Positions 35,229-43,071 of a DNA stretch of 51,431 bases are shown in pieces. The number at the start of each line of letters is the position of its first letter. Within the stretch, counting starts at the first letter, position 1. Source of the stretch: Rugosimonospora africana (GTDB lineage: Bacteria > Actinomycetota > Actinomycetes > Mycobacteriales > Micromonosporaceae); contig NZ_BONZ01000092.1 in the NCBI RefSeq assembly GCF_016862975.1, positions 1 to 51,431 of the forward strand. The letters are read 5' to 3'. A model generated the notes under the pieces. It saw only the letters and a list, made by a program, of their open reading frames with translations. It ran no database searches and was not told where the DNA came from. Made by a program: the position numbers and the translations under genes.

Positions 35229-35795
35229 GTGGCTCGTAAATCGGTCAAGCTCATTGTGGCGGGCGGGTTTGGCACCGGAAAGACGACGTTCGTCGGATCG
35301 GTCAGCGAGATTTCTCCGCTGACCACCGAGGAGAACATCACCGAGGCTAGCGTCGGCGTGGACGACATCCGTGGTATCGAGGGCAAACGCAGCACCACGG
35401 TCGCGCTGGACTTCGGGCGCATCACCATCACCGATGACATAGTGCTGTATCTGTTCGGCACGCCGGGGCAGGACCGCTTCTGGTTCATGTGGGACGAACT
35501 CTCGCAGGGCGCTATCGGTGCGGTCGTCCTGGTCGACACCAGGCGACTGGATGCGAGTTTCCCGGCAATCGACTATTTCGAACAGCGCCAGATACCGTTT
35601 GTCGCCGCCGTGAACAAGTTCTACGGGGAATGCCCGTACGACGAAGACGAGATCCGGAACGCGCTGAAGCTTCGCCAGGACGCCCCGTTGATGTGGTGCG
35701 ACGCCCGGGACCGGGACTCCAGCGCGGTCACGCTGATCAGGCTGGTGGAGCACGCGATGGCTCAATTACCGGTCGAGACCTGGTCGACCGTGTAG
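35229..35795 (+). CDS. cvnD: CvnD: Ras-like GTP-binding protein
   Basis: The 188-residue small GTPase closes the conservon. The P-loop GGFGTGKTTF (residues 12-21) and the G3-like LFGTPGQDRFWF are clear; the G4 position reads AAVNKFYGE, so the Asp of NKxD is Tyr, as usual in this family. Studied CvnD proteins bind GTP and switch partners, with effects on aerial growth and antibiotic production. The start is GTG with AGAGGGA upstream. A 306-bp gap follows before the prenyltransferase on the same strand. Confidence 0.93.
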   Translation: MARKSVKLIVAGGFGTGKTTFVGSVSEISPLTTEENITEASVGVDDIRGIEGKRSTTVALDFGRITITDDIVLYLFGTPGQDRFWFMWDELSQGAIGAVVLVDTRRLDASFPAIDYFEQRQIPFVAAVNKFYGECPYDEDEIRNALKLRQDAPLMWCDARDRDSSAVTLIRLVEHAMAQLPVETWSTV

Positions 35796-36101
35796 GGGGG
35801 AGGCCGGTCGTGTGGCGCGGGAATCCCATGAAGTGGCCTGGTACTTGGGCTGATCTTGCGGCCCGTGCGCATCTCCCCAAATTGGACAATGACGGCGAAA
35901 GCCTCCACCGATTGTCTGGCGATGTGCGAATAACGCCCCTGCGTAGCGGCCGTTTTGGCCTCGCCGGGGCGGGGCTGCCTCGGCTCGACTGAACCGACCT
36001 TGGGCCATTTCAAGATCGTTACGACAGGTGACCGATCTTGACGGACGCGTTACGATCACGTCCGGCACGAGCGGGAGTTCCCACCGTGAGTGGAGCAGAG
36101 A
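35796..36101 (+). other. 306-bp region between the conservon and the prenyltransferase
   Basis: It holds a 54-codon frame at 35828-35992 (MKWPGTWADLAARAHLPKL...) with a GGGA eight bases upstream; composition is ordinary and I cannot tell whether it is used. Nearer the prenyltransferase are a TTGACG hexamer at 36038 and an imperfect inverted repeat, GATCGTTACG (36014-36023) and CGTTACGATC (36048-36057). These suggest a separate promoter and operator for the prenyl-indole genes. I see no terminator after cvnD, so read-through is possible. Confidence 0.45.
36014..36057 (+). promoter_or_regulatory. imperfect inverted repeat upstream of the prenyltransferase
   Basis: The arms GATCGTTACG and CGTTACGATC match as an inverted repeat at nine of ten positions, with starts 34 bp apart, and TTGACG lies between them. 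It ends 45 bp before the prenyltransferase start, a usual place for an operator. Confidence 0.4.
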
Positions 36102-37262
36102 ATGGATGAGCTGTCCCTGCTTGAGCGTCTGGATCTTCAGTTAAAGGGCCTATGTGAAATCGTCGGGGCAGATCCGCGACCAGCCGGAGAACTGCTGACT
36201 GAGCTTCTTGGACCGGCCGGCTCACGTCCATTGTCGGAGCCTCCTGCGTGGCCCTCCGGCATCGCTGACGACCACACTCCGATCGAGTATTCGGTCGCCT
36301 TCAATGAGAGTGAGCCGGACCGCCTCACTCTCCGCATTCTCGGCGAGGCACTGGACACGGTACCGAGTGCGACGACGAATATGTCCGCCGCACGCCGGTT
36401 CATTCAAGCGCAGGCCGGCCGGTTCGGCCTCGCGGTCTCCCGGTTCGACCAGGTGAACGAGTTGTTTGCCACCGACGACCCGCGCGGTGACTTCGGACTC
36501 TGGCACTCGATGGTGTTCCGTCCGGGACGGCGGCCCGAGTTCAAGGTGTATTTCAATCCCGAGGTCAAGGGCGTTCACCGGGCTCCGGGCCTGGTGGCCG
36601 AGGCGCTGAGACGGCTCGGTCTGGAGAAGTCGTACGACACGGCACTGGAATACGCCATCCGCCCGGGCGAACTGGGGCGGGACGACCGGCTGACGTTCTT
36701 CGCGGTGGACCTCCACGACCAGCCGCACGCGCGGGTCAAGCTCTACCTCAGTCACTACAACGCTCAGGCCCGGGACGTGGTCCGCGCGGCCCGGGCTGTC
36801 GCCGGCATCGAGGCGGACGAGATCGCCGAATTCTGCGCGCTGGCCGGCGGCGGGACGGTCACCTTCGCCGGCCGGCCGCTGGTGGGCAGCTACACCTTCC
36901 TGTCCGGCCAGGACCGGCCGGTCGGGTACAGCGTCTACGTCCCGATCCGCAGCTACGTCCGCGACGACGAGCAGGCTTACCGCCGGGTCACCGGGCTGCT
37001 GGAACGGTACGGGTTCGACAGCGGCCAGCTCGACCGGGCGATCGACGCGGTGGCACGCAGGCCGCTGCGTGACGGCGTCGGGCTCATCGCGCACGTCTCA
37101 CTTCGACTGGGACCACCCCGACCGGGCGTGACCGTGTACCTGTCCGCCGAGGCGTACCGGGTCGATCCGCCACGCCCGCTACTCCCTTCCCTCGCCGGAG
37201 AACACCCCGAACTCCGGATGGCTGCGGTGCGGCCGGATCCCACCATCGCAAGGAGTGAGTGA
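36102..37262 (+). CDS. DMATS-type indole/tryptophan prenyltransferase
   Basis: The 386-residue protein belongs to the dimethylallyltryptophan-synthase family (ABBA/PT-barrel fold), which moves a dimethylallyl group onto the indole ring without needing Mg. The repeated strand motifs that bind diphosphate are visible: KVYFNP (near 147), KLYLSH (near 214) and TVYLSA (near 345), with Lys/Arg/Tyr residues in FDQVNELF and GYSVYVPIRSYV. Similar bacterial enzymes prenylate tryptophan at C5, C6 or C7; the position here cannot be read from sequence. GGAG lies six bases before the ATG. Its stop overlaps the start of the tryptophanase gene, so both are made together, fitting a route L-Trp to prenyl-Trp to prenyl-indole. 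Confidence 0.9.
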   Translation: MDELSLLERLDLQLKGLCEIVGADPRPAGELLTELLGPAGSRPLSEPPAWPSGIADDHTPIEYSVAFNESEPDRLTLRILGEALDTVPSATTNMSAARRFIQAQAGRFGLAVSRFDQVNELFATDDPRGDFGLWHSMVFRPGRRPEFKVYFNPEVKGVHRAPGLVAEALRRLGLEKSYDTALEYAIRPGELGRDDRLTFFAVDLHDQPHARVKLYLSHYNAQARDVVRAARAVAGIEADEIAEFCALAGGGTVTFAGRPLVGSYTFLSGQDRPVGYSVYVPIRSYVRDDEQAYRRVTGLLERYGFDSGQLDRAIDAVARRPLRDGVGLIAHVSLRLGPPRPGVTVYLSAEAYRVDPPRPLLPSLAGEHPELRMAAVRPDPTIARSE

Positions 37263-38650
37263 TGCCAGTAGAGCCGGGCAGGATGCTGCCGCCGTACCGG
37301 ATCAAGGTTGTCGAGCCGATCGCGTTCCTCAGCGCCGAGCAGCGGCGTATGGCCATCGCTTCGGCCGGATACAACCCGTTCAACCTCCGGGCCGACCAGA
37401 TCACCATCGACCTGCTGTCCGACTCGGGCACCGGCGCCACCTCCGACGCGCAGGAGGCCGTGGCCGCCCTCGGCGACGAGTCCTACGCCGGCGCGCGCTC
37501 CTGGTTCCGGTTCCGCGACCAGGTCGGCAGCCTCACCGGGTACCCGTTCATCCTTCCGGTGCACCAGGGCAGGGCCGGCGAGCGGGTGCTGTTCTCCAAC
37601 CTCCTGAAGCCCGGCCAGATCTGCGTGAGCAACACGCACTTCGACACCACGCACGCCAACGTCGAGCTGGTCGGCGCGCGGCCGGTCGACCTGCCGTGCG
37701 CCGAGGCGGCCGATCTGGACAGCAGCGAGCCGTTCAAGGGCAACATCGACCTCGACGCCCTGGAACACCTGCTGGACGGTCCGGACGGCGGCAAGGTCGG
37801 GCTGGTCCTGATGACCATCACCAACAACGGCCTCGGCGCGCAGCCGGTGTCCATGGCCAACCTGAAGGCGACCAGCGAGCTGTGCCGTCGCCACCGGATC
37901 CCGTTCTTTCTCGACGCGGCCCGGTTCGCCGAGAACGCGTGGCTGGTGCACGAGCGCGAACCGGCCTACCGGGACATGGCTCCACGGCAGATCGCGACCA
38001 CGGCGTTCGGGTACGCCGACGGGTGCGTGGTGAGCCTGAAGAAGGACGGGTTGTCGGCGGTCGGCGGGTTCATCGGCCTGCGCGACGAGCAACTGCACGC
38101 CGCGTGCGAGGCCAACCTGATCGCCACGGAGGGCTTCTCCACGTACGGCGGCCTGGCCGGCCACGACCTGGAACGGTTGGCCCAGGGGCTGCGTGAGGTG
38201 GTCGATCCCTGGTATTTGCAGGCGCGCGCCGCTTCCACGGCACGGATGGCGCAGCTGATAAACGACGCCGGGGTGGACACGGTCCAGCCGGCCGGCATCC
38301 ACGCCCTCTACCTCAACGCCGGCAGGCTCCTGCCACACCTGTCGCCGGCTCAGTTCCCCGGCCACGCTCTGGGCTGCCAGCTGTACCTCGACGGCGGCAT
38401 CCGCTGCGCGGAACTCGGATCGCTGTACCTGGGCGCGATGGACGAGAACCACCAACTGGTCACGCCGGCGCCGTTCGAACTGGTCCGGCTGGCGATTCCT
38501 CGGCGGGTCTACACGGACACCCATCTGGAGTACGTCGCGGCGATCCTCGCCGACATCGCGAAGGACCCGGAGCGGGTCAGCGGGTACCGGATCGTCTCGG
38601 CGCCGCCGATCCTGCGTCACTTCAAGGTGCGCCTGGAACCGTTGACCTGA
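37262..38650 (+). CDS. tnaA: tryptophanase-family PLP beta-eliminating lyase
   Basis: PLP enzyme (fold type I) of the tryptophanase/tyrosine-phenol-lyase family, 462 residues. The PLP Lys is in VVSLKKDGLSAVGG (Lys261 by analogy with TnaA Lys270), with the cofactor Asp in FFLDAARFAENAW and phosphate contacts in LPVHQGRAGE. It would split prenyl-tryptophan (or tryptophan) into the indole, pyruvate and ammonia. AAGGAG lies five bases before the ATG at 37262, which overlaps the prenyltransferase stop. Similar lyases sit beside DMATS genes in Streptomyces, where prenylated indoles are the products. Confidence 0.92.
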   Translation: MPVEPGRMLPPYRIKVVEPIAFLSAEQRRMAIASAGYNPFNLRADQITIDLLSDSGTGATSDAQEAVAALGDESYAGARSWFRFRDQVGSLTGYPFILPVHQGRAGERVLFSNLLKPGQICVSNTHFDTTHANVELVGARPVDLPCAEAADLDSSEPFKGNIDLDALEHLLDGPDGGKVGLVLMTITNNGLGAQPVSMANLKATSELCRRHRIPFFLDAARFAENAWLVHEREPAYRDMAPRQIATTAFGYADGCVVSLKKDGLSAVGGFIGLRDEQLHAACEANLIATEGFSTYGGLAGHDLERLAQGLREVVDPWYLQARAASTARMAQLINDAGVDTVQPAGIHALYLNAGRLLPHLSPAQFPGHALGCQLYLDGGIRCAELGSLYLGAMDENHQLVTPAPFELVRLAIPRRVYTDTHLEYVAAILADIAKDPERVSGYRIVSAPPILRHFKVRLEPLT

Positions 38651-38965
38651 CACGATGTGTGCGGCCGAACGCGCTTCGAATTCGAACTGCCTGTCGTGTA
38701 ACGCGGGGCCGGGCTTCCGCGATGCATGAGGTGATGTTCGATGGATTCCAGCACGTGCGAGTGGACCGGCGGCGAGGTTGTGCGTTCGCCGATCCATCCG
38801 CACAGGCAAGCGTCTGCCTGCTAGGCACGCGGGCAGTCGACGTCCGGCCGACGCCCTAGTTGGGCGGGAGTCAGCAGCACGACGGACGTGGTGCCGGCGT
38901 CTGGCGGCAGGCCCGTGCCGCCAGACGCACCGCCGGCCGACCGGCCCGGCGTTGTTCGACCGGCG
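38651..38965. other. 315-bp gap between convergent genes
   Basis: It contains the 12-bp palindrome TTCGAATTCGAA (38675-38686), a small hairpin CAGGCA/TGCCTG (38803-38820) and the strong hairpin at 38897-38928. No gene is evident. Confidence 0.6.
38897..38928. terminator. terminator between tryptophanase and the membrane protein
   Basis: A perfect 13-bp stem, GCGTCTGGCGGCA (38897-38909) with TGCCGCCAGACGC (38916-38928), has a 6-base loop. It lies in the gap between two convergent genes and lacks a T run, as is usual in such GC-rich genomes. Confidence 0.65.
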
Positions 38966-40390
38966 CTATTCGATCGGCCCGGCCTCCATCGGCCTGACCT
39001 CGATTGGCCCGGCCTCCATCGGCAGGCTTTCCGGTTCGGCGGCGACCGTTCCAACCGCTCCGCCCCGCACGGGCGGCTCCGCCGCCACCGGCTTGCGGCG
39101 CAGCTGATAGTGCAGCACCAGAAACGGCAGTCCGAAGACCGAGAACGCGTGCTCGGCCCGCAGCTCACCGTCGCGCAGGTAGACGTCCAACTGCTCGGCG
39201 AAGCCGTGCACCGCCAGCGTGATGAGCCCGCCGCTGTCCTCGTCGACGTGGGTCAGATAGTGGCCCGGATGCGTGGTCGACTCGCCGCGGCTGCGCAGCA
39301 CCAGGCCGCCGCCGTCGCGCAGCCGAGGCTCCAGCGTCGCGGTGAAACTCGCCTGCGGCAACGGGAAGCCGACGCTGACGTACCCGCGTCCACCGTGCCG
39401 GTACGTGGTGTAGATGCCGACATAGATGGGCTCGTCGTTGTCCGTGAACGAACGGATCCAGCCGCGCACCCCGACCACCCCGTCGACGCTGGTGGTGATG
39501 GTGTCGATGCGGCTGGAGATGCCGCGCAGCGTCTCGCGCTGGTTCATCGGCAGGTTGGCCTGCCCCAGCGGGCGGGCGAGCAGCCTGCGGTACAGCAGGT
39601 AGCCCGGCCGTACCCACATCCGCCACTTCGGCACGATGTCCAGCGTGAACCGGGTGGTGTGCTCGTAGAACTCGCGTACCAGCGGATCGACCCGGGCCGG
39701 GTCGAATTCCGGGCCGGCCAGCTCGTCGAGGGAGGCGACGATCCCGACGTCGGGTGCCGCGGCCAGGTAGGTGCCGCCGAGCACCTGTGCCAGATCCCGG
39801 ACGTACCCGGTCCCCACGTACCGGGTACGCGCCTGAAGCGGTACCACGAACGGCAGGTCGGCCGCGGGCACCCGGTCGGCGAGCAGGCTCACCTGCGGGT
39901 CCCGGAACAGCAGCGCCGACACCAGCCGGAAAGCGACAACGGCGGCACCGGCCACCGCCGAGACCGGCACCCCTGATCCGATGGCGACCGCCGCCCCGCC
40001 GATCGCGGCGCCGACGACCGGCCCCAGCGCGACCTTGTACGGCCGCACCCCGAGCAACCCCGCCACCAGTCCGGCCGCGATGCCCACCACGAGCTGCCCG
40101 GCACCGAGGCGTCCGGCCACCCAACCGAGGGGAATGGCCAGCGCGCCGCTCATCACGATCCGCGACCACAGTGCCGGGATCTCGCCGGGCCGCTGCCGCG
40201 CCCGGGCCACCGCGTCCGCCACGCCGATGACGGCGCCCCCGCCGATCGCGCCGAGGACGCCGGCCAGGATGCCCCAGTGCCCGCTCACCGCCGCGCCGGC
40301 GAGCGCGCCGATCACACCCGCGAAAACGGCAGACTGCGCGAGACCGGGGGACCGGTCTCGCGCGGTCGGGGCTGAGCTGTCCAGGGTCAC
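38966..40390 (-). CDS. conserved hypothetical polytopic membrane protein
   Basis: Unrecognised 474-residue protein. Residues 20-185 are seven or so Gly/Ala-rich hydrophobic helices (for example [50 protein letters not shown]). The cytoplasmic or external domain (about 190-440) has no known motif; it includes [20 protein letters not shown] and [16 protein letters not shown]. The tail holds a duplicated MEAGPIE segment from a short DNA repeat. The ATG start lies in GGACAGC context without a strong ribosome site. It is convergent with the tryptophanase gene, and nothing ties it to the prenyl-indole locus. Confidence 0.72.
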   Translation of the reverse strand: MTLDSSAPTARDRSPGLAQSAVFAGVIGALAGAAVSGHWGILAGVLGAIGGGAVIGVADAVARARQRPGEIPALWSRIVMSGALAIPLGWVAGRLGAGQLVVGIAAGLVAGLLGVRPYKVALGPVVGAAIGGAAVAIGSGVPVSAVAGAAVVAFRLVSALLFRDPQVSLLADRVPAADLPFVVPLQARTRYVGTGYVRDLAQVLGGTYLAAAPDVGIVASLDELAGPEFDPARVDPLVREFYEHTTRFTLDIVPKWRMWVRPGYLLYRRLLARPLGQANLPMNQRETLRGISSRIDTITTSVDGVVGVRGWIRSFTDNDEPIYVGIYTTYRHGGRGYVSVGFPLPQASFTATLEPRLRDGGGLVLRSRGESTTHPGHYLTHVDEDSGGLITLAVHGFAEQLDVYLRDGELRAEHAFSVFGLPFLVLHYQLRRKPVAAEPPVRGGAVGTVAAEPESLPMEAGPIEVRPMEAGPIE

Positions 40391-40570
40391 GACCGGAAAT
40401 CTACCGAGCAGGTGGCGCCGGTGACGAGCGGCGCGGAGGGAGATCCGAGCGGCGGGTCCGGTAGCGCAACGAGGCGCGACGCAGTCCCGGGCCGGGCTGT
40501 GAGGTTGGCGACTCGATCGACGGGTAGCGGTCTGCCATGACAGCGGACGTGACCGCTACGCTGACCGGTC

Positions 40571-40981
40571 GTGGACGACAACGCGTACGTCGTGCGGCCG
40601 ATCGGGTGGGTGGAGTCCACGCTGACCGACCGTCACACCGCCCCGAAGCAGGGCGACGAGGGAGCACCCGACGCGTGGCTGGTCTTCGAGCCGGAGGTCG
40701 CCGACGGCATCCGCGATCTGCGACCCGGCGCCGACATGCTGGTACTGACCTGGCTGCACCGCGCTCACCGCGACGTCCTGGTGGTCCGCCCGCGCGGTGA
40801 CCGGGAGCGGCCGGAGACCGGCGTGTTCAGCACCCGCTCGCCGGACCGCCCGAACCCGATCGGCCTGCACCGGGTCGGGATCGTCGCGGTCGACGGCACC
40901 CGGGTCCGGGTACGCGACCTGGAAGCCCTGGACGGGACGCCGATCGTGGACGTGAAGCCGGTCCTGGGCACGGAACGGTAG
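40571..40981 (+). CDS. trmO: TrmO/TsaA-type tRNA N6-methyltransferase
   Basis: The 136-residue beta-barrel protein resembles TrmO, which uses S-adenosylmethionine to methylate threonylcarbamoyl-adenosine 37 of some tRNAs. The signature FSTRSPDRPNPIGLHRV lies at about residues 82-98, and PIGWVEST and GTPIVDVKPVL match the family. It is shorter than E. coli TrmO and lacks the C-terminal domain, as in many actinobacteria. The start is GTG, with TACGCT eight bases upstream and no ribosome site. A GNAT gene follows after six bases. Confidence 0.87.
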   Translation: MDDNAYVVRPIGWVESTLTDRHTAPKQGDEGAPDAWLVFEPEVADGIRDLRPGADMLVLTWLHRAHRDVLVVRPRGDRERPETGVFSTRSPDRPNPIGLHRVGIVAVDGTRVRVRDLEALDGTPIVDVKPVLGTER

Positions 40982-40987
40982 CCGCCG

Positions 40988-41494
40988 GTGCGCATCCGTG
41001 CGGCGACCGCCGCGGAGCTGGACGTCCTGCGGGACATCGAACGCGCCGCGGGGGAGTGTTTCCGGGACCTGGGCATGGCGGAGATCGCCGATGACGAGCC
41101 ATTTCCGGTCGACGTGCTCGCCGGGTACCAGCGGACGGGCCGGGCGTGGGTCACCGCCGACGGGGCGGACCGGCCCGTCGCTTACCTGATCACCGACCCG
41201 GTGGACGGCAACGTCCACGTCGAGCAGGTGTCGGTGCACCCGGACCATGCGCGTCGCGGACTCGGGCGCGCGCTGCTGGAGCACGTCGCCGAACGGGCGG
41301 CTGCCGGCGGGGTACCAGCGCTGACCCTCACCACCTTCGCGGAGGTGCCCTGGAACGCGCCGTACTACCTGCGGTGCGGTTTCCGGGTCGTGGACGAGGC
41401 CCGGTGGACGCCGGGTCTGCGGGCGATCCGTGAGCGTGAGGCCGCGCACGGCCTGGATCGCTGGCCGCGTGTGGTCATGCGGCGCGATCTCTGA
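40988..41494 (+). CDS. GNAT family N-acetyltransferase
   Basis: The 168-residue single-domain acetyltransferase has the acetyl-CoA loop VHPDHARRGLGRALLEHV at about residues 78-95, and the C-terminal NAPYYLRCGFRVV motif with the usual Tyr. It resembles small-molecule or ribosomal-protein type enzymes, but no substrate can be assigned. It starts with GTG six bases after trmO, so the two are probably one operon. It is convergent with the Imm1-like gene, 24 bp apart. Confidence 0.87.
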   Translation: MRIRAATAAELDVLRDIERAAGECFRDLGMAEIADDEPFPVDVLAGYQRTGRAWVTADGADRPVAYLITDPVDGNVHVEQVSVHPDHARRGLGRALLEHVAERAAAGGVPALTLTTFAEVPWNAPYYLRCGFRVVDEARWTPGLRAIREREAAHGLDRWPRVVMRRDL

Positions 41495-41518
41495 TGCCGG
41501 CGGATCGCCGAGGCTGAG

Positions 41519-42355
41519 CTAGATCGCGTGAGGCTGCCAGGTGTAGCGGCGGGCCCAGTTCGGGTCGTCGACGGCGAAGCCGTTGAACGCCGCGATGACC
41601 TCCTGTACGTCCGTGAGGATGGTGCGGTAGCGCGCGTCCTCGCGGCCGTCCTGGCGTTCCAGCGCGTACCAACCCGGCCGGGTGCCCGCGGGGGAGCCCA
41701 GGCCGACCCGTACGAACCAGCCGTCCCGCCGGGTCAGGCTGGCGGACCACCGGGTGGGCGCCAGCTCGATGAGCACCCGGTGCAGTGCCGCCGTCGACGG
41801 GTTGTTGATCGTGCGGCCCTGTCCGGTGGTCAATACGTACGCCGGCGGCTCGTGCTCCGGTGGGCGGCATCGCTCGGCGATGGCGCGGAACCGGCGGTCG
41901 TAGATGCCGACCGCGTCCGACAAAGTACAGCCGAACCGCTCCCGGATCTTTGCGATGGCCTGGATGCTCTTGCCGGCCTGGACGAGCAGGTCGAGAGCGG
42001 CGTGGTCGGGCAGCGGGGTCAGCAACCGCTCGCGTTGGGGATCGAAGCAGACCAGGCCGTGTGCCCAGGCGAGGCTCGCGGCGAAGGCCGTCACCTCTTC
42101 GGCGTGCTCGTCGACCAGCTGGAGGTACGCCAGCGGTCCGGCGGCCTGGTTGAGCGGTGCGGTCGGCCACGGCGCCGGATCCCCGGCCTGCGGCCACTTC
42201 GCCAGCAGCCCCTCGACGAAGTCGAGGATCCGCTGAGTCGGCGGCGGGGTCGGATCCGCGTCGGCATACCTCTTGTAGAGATCCCGGAACGTCGCGGCGG
42301 CGGCGTCCCCGGTGGTCGGCGGCTCGCCCTCCCAGACGGCCAGGTCGTACGTCAC
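41519..42355 (-). CDS. two-domain hypothetical protein with Imm1-like C-terminus
   Basis: 278 residues, no signal or membrane segment. The N-terminal part (MTYDLAVWEGEPPTTGDAAAATF..., LARWPQAGD-like, FAASLAWAHGLVCFDPQ) is a domain I have seen in many actinobacterial hypothetical proteins. The middle has a short helical block (GKSIQAIAKIRERFGCTLSDA). The C-terminal 100 residues (INNPSTAALHRVLIELAP, then WFVRVGLGSPAGTRPGW, and FNGFAVDDPNW at the end) resemble Imm1, an immunity domain of polymorphic toxin systems. No toxin gene lies beside it. AACAAT six bases before the GTG start suggests a leaderless mRNA. Confidence 0.72.
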   Translation of the reverse strand: MTYDLAVWEGEPPTTGDAAAATFRDLYKRYADADPTPPPTQRILDFVEGLLAKWPQAGDPAPWPTAPLNQAAGPLAYLQLVDEHAEEVTAFAASLAWAHGLVCFDPQRERLLTPLPDHAALDLLVQAGKSIQAIAKIRERFGCTLSDAVGIYDRRFRAIAERCRPPEHEPPAYVLTTGQGRTINNPSTAALHRVLIELAPTRWSASLTRRDGWFVRVGLGSPAGTRPGWYALERQDGREDARYRTILTDVQEVIAAFNGFAVDDPNWARRYTWQPHAI

Positions 42356-42684
42356 GGTCGGATTGTTACACCAATCGGTCCTATCGTGACGCCCCCGGTC
42401 GGCGCGTTTCGCGTTCTCGGCGCAACAGCCGGCACAAGCGATCGATCATGGTCTTGCGGTCGCTGGTCGCGAACCGGTCGCCGGCCGCGGAATCGATCGG
42501 TGAAATCCGCGCGATGCCGGACACGCTCGACGGTCGGCTCGGCCGACGCGGCCCGGCCGACGCGGCTCAGGGACGCGGCGGTAGCCCGAGCGTCCGGAAG
42601 AGATCGAATGGTGGGATCAAACGATGAGCCACGCGGGCCAGAAACCGGCCCCGACCTGCACGGGACGTGCCAGGAGGTGTTAAG
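42356..42684. other. 329-bp gap before the tRNA genes
   Basis: Apart from the AACAAT -10-like element (42367-42362, minus) used by the gene at 42355, I find only short GC-rich runs such as CGGCTCGGCCGACGCGGCC variants near 42535-42560. No gene or RNA is evident. Confidence 0.5.
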
Positions 42685-42755
42685 AGCGGCCGAAGGGAAT
42701 CGAACCCTCACCGTCAGTTTGGAAGACTGAAGCTCTGCCATTGAGCTACGGCCGC
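42685..42755 (-). tRNA. tRNA-Gly (anticodon UCC)
   Basis: 71 nt. Read on the minus strand: acceptor GCGGCCG pairs with CGGCCGC, discriminator U, D-arm GCTCAATGGCAGAGC, anticodon loop CTTCCAA with TCC, and T-arm GAGGGTTCGATTCCCTT. All stems pair. CCA is not encoded. It lies 134 bp from tRNA-Pro, which is on the other strand. Confidence 0.97.
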
Positions 42756-42871
42756 GTCGCCCCGATCGCCCGGGGCGTCCCTAGCGTACAAGTTGACCGC
42801 CGCCCATGCCGAACCAGTTCCCACCGAAGCGGTCCGACCAGCCCGACAAGCGGACACCCCGCCCGACCGCT

Positions 42872-42877
42872 TACACT
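42872..42877 (+). promoter_or_regulatory. -10 element of the tRNA-Pro gene
   Basis: TACACT lies 12 bases before the tRNA-Pro 5' end, consistent with a start point a few bases upstream of the mature tRNA. The same hexamer precedes tig (43024-43029). Confidence 0.5.
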
Positions 42878-42889
42878 TCACCCACGCTA

Positions 42890-42963
42890 CGGGGTGTAGC
42901 GCAGCTTGGTAGCGCACTCGCTTTGGGAGCGAGGGGCCGTGGGTTCAAATCCCGCCACCCCGA
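42890..42963 (+). tRNA. tRNA-Pro (anticodon UGG)
   Basis: 74 nt. Acceptor CGGGGTG pairs with CACCCCG, discriminator A, D-arm GCGCAGCTTGGTAGCGC, anticodon stem CTCGC/GCGAG with loop TTTGGGA containing TGG, and T-arm GTGGGTTCAAATCCCGC. CCA is not encoded. It lies just upstream of tig on the same strand. Confidence 0.97.
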
Positions 42964-43071
42964 CTTGTGATCAGAAGTAGGCATGTGTGGCGCCCGGCTG
43001 GGTACCGCGCGTGTCGCCTCGCCTACACTCGACCGAGCCCTAATCTTCTTCAGATCATCAAGGAGTACGCC

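Noticed and set aside
35828-35992. 54-codon frame between cvnD and the prenyltransferase
   Set aside because: A weak ribosome site only, no family likeness; could be real but cannot be supported.
42685-42963. tRNA-adjacent integration site or genomic island
   Set aside because: No integrase, no direct repeat of a tRNA 3' end, and the flanking genes (tig, clp) are core.
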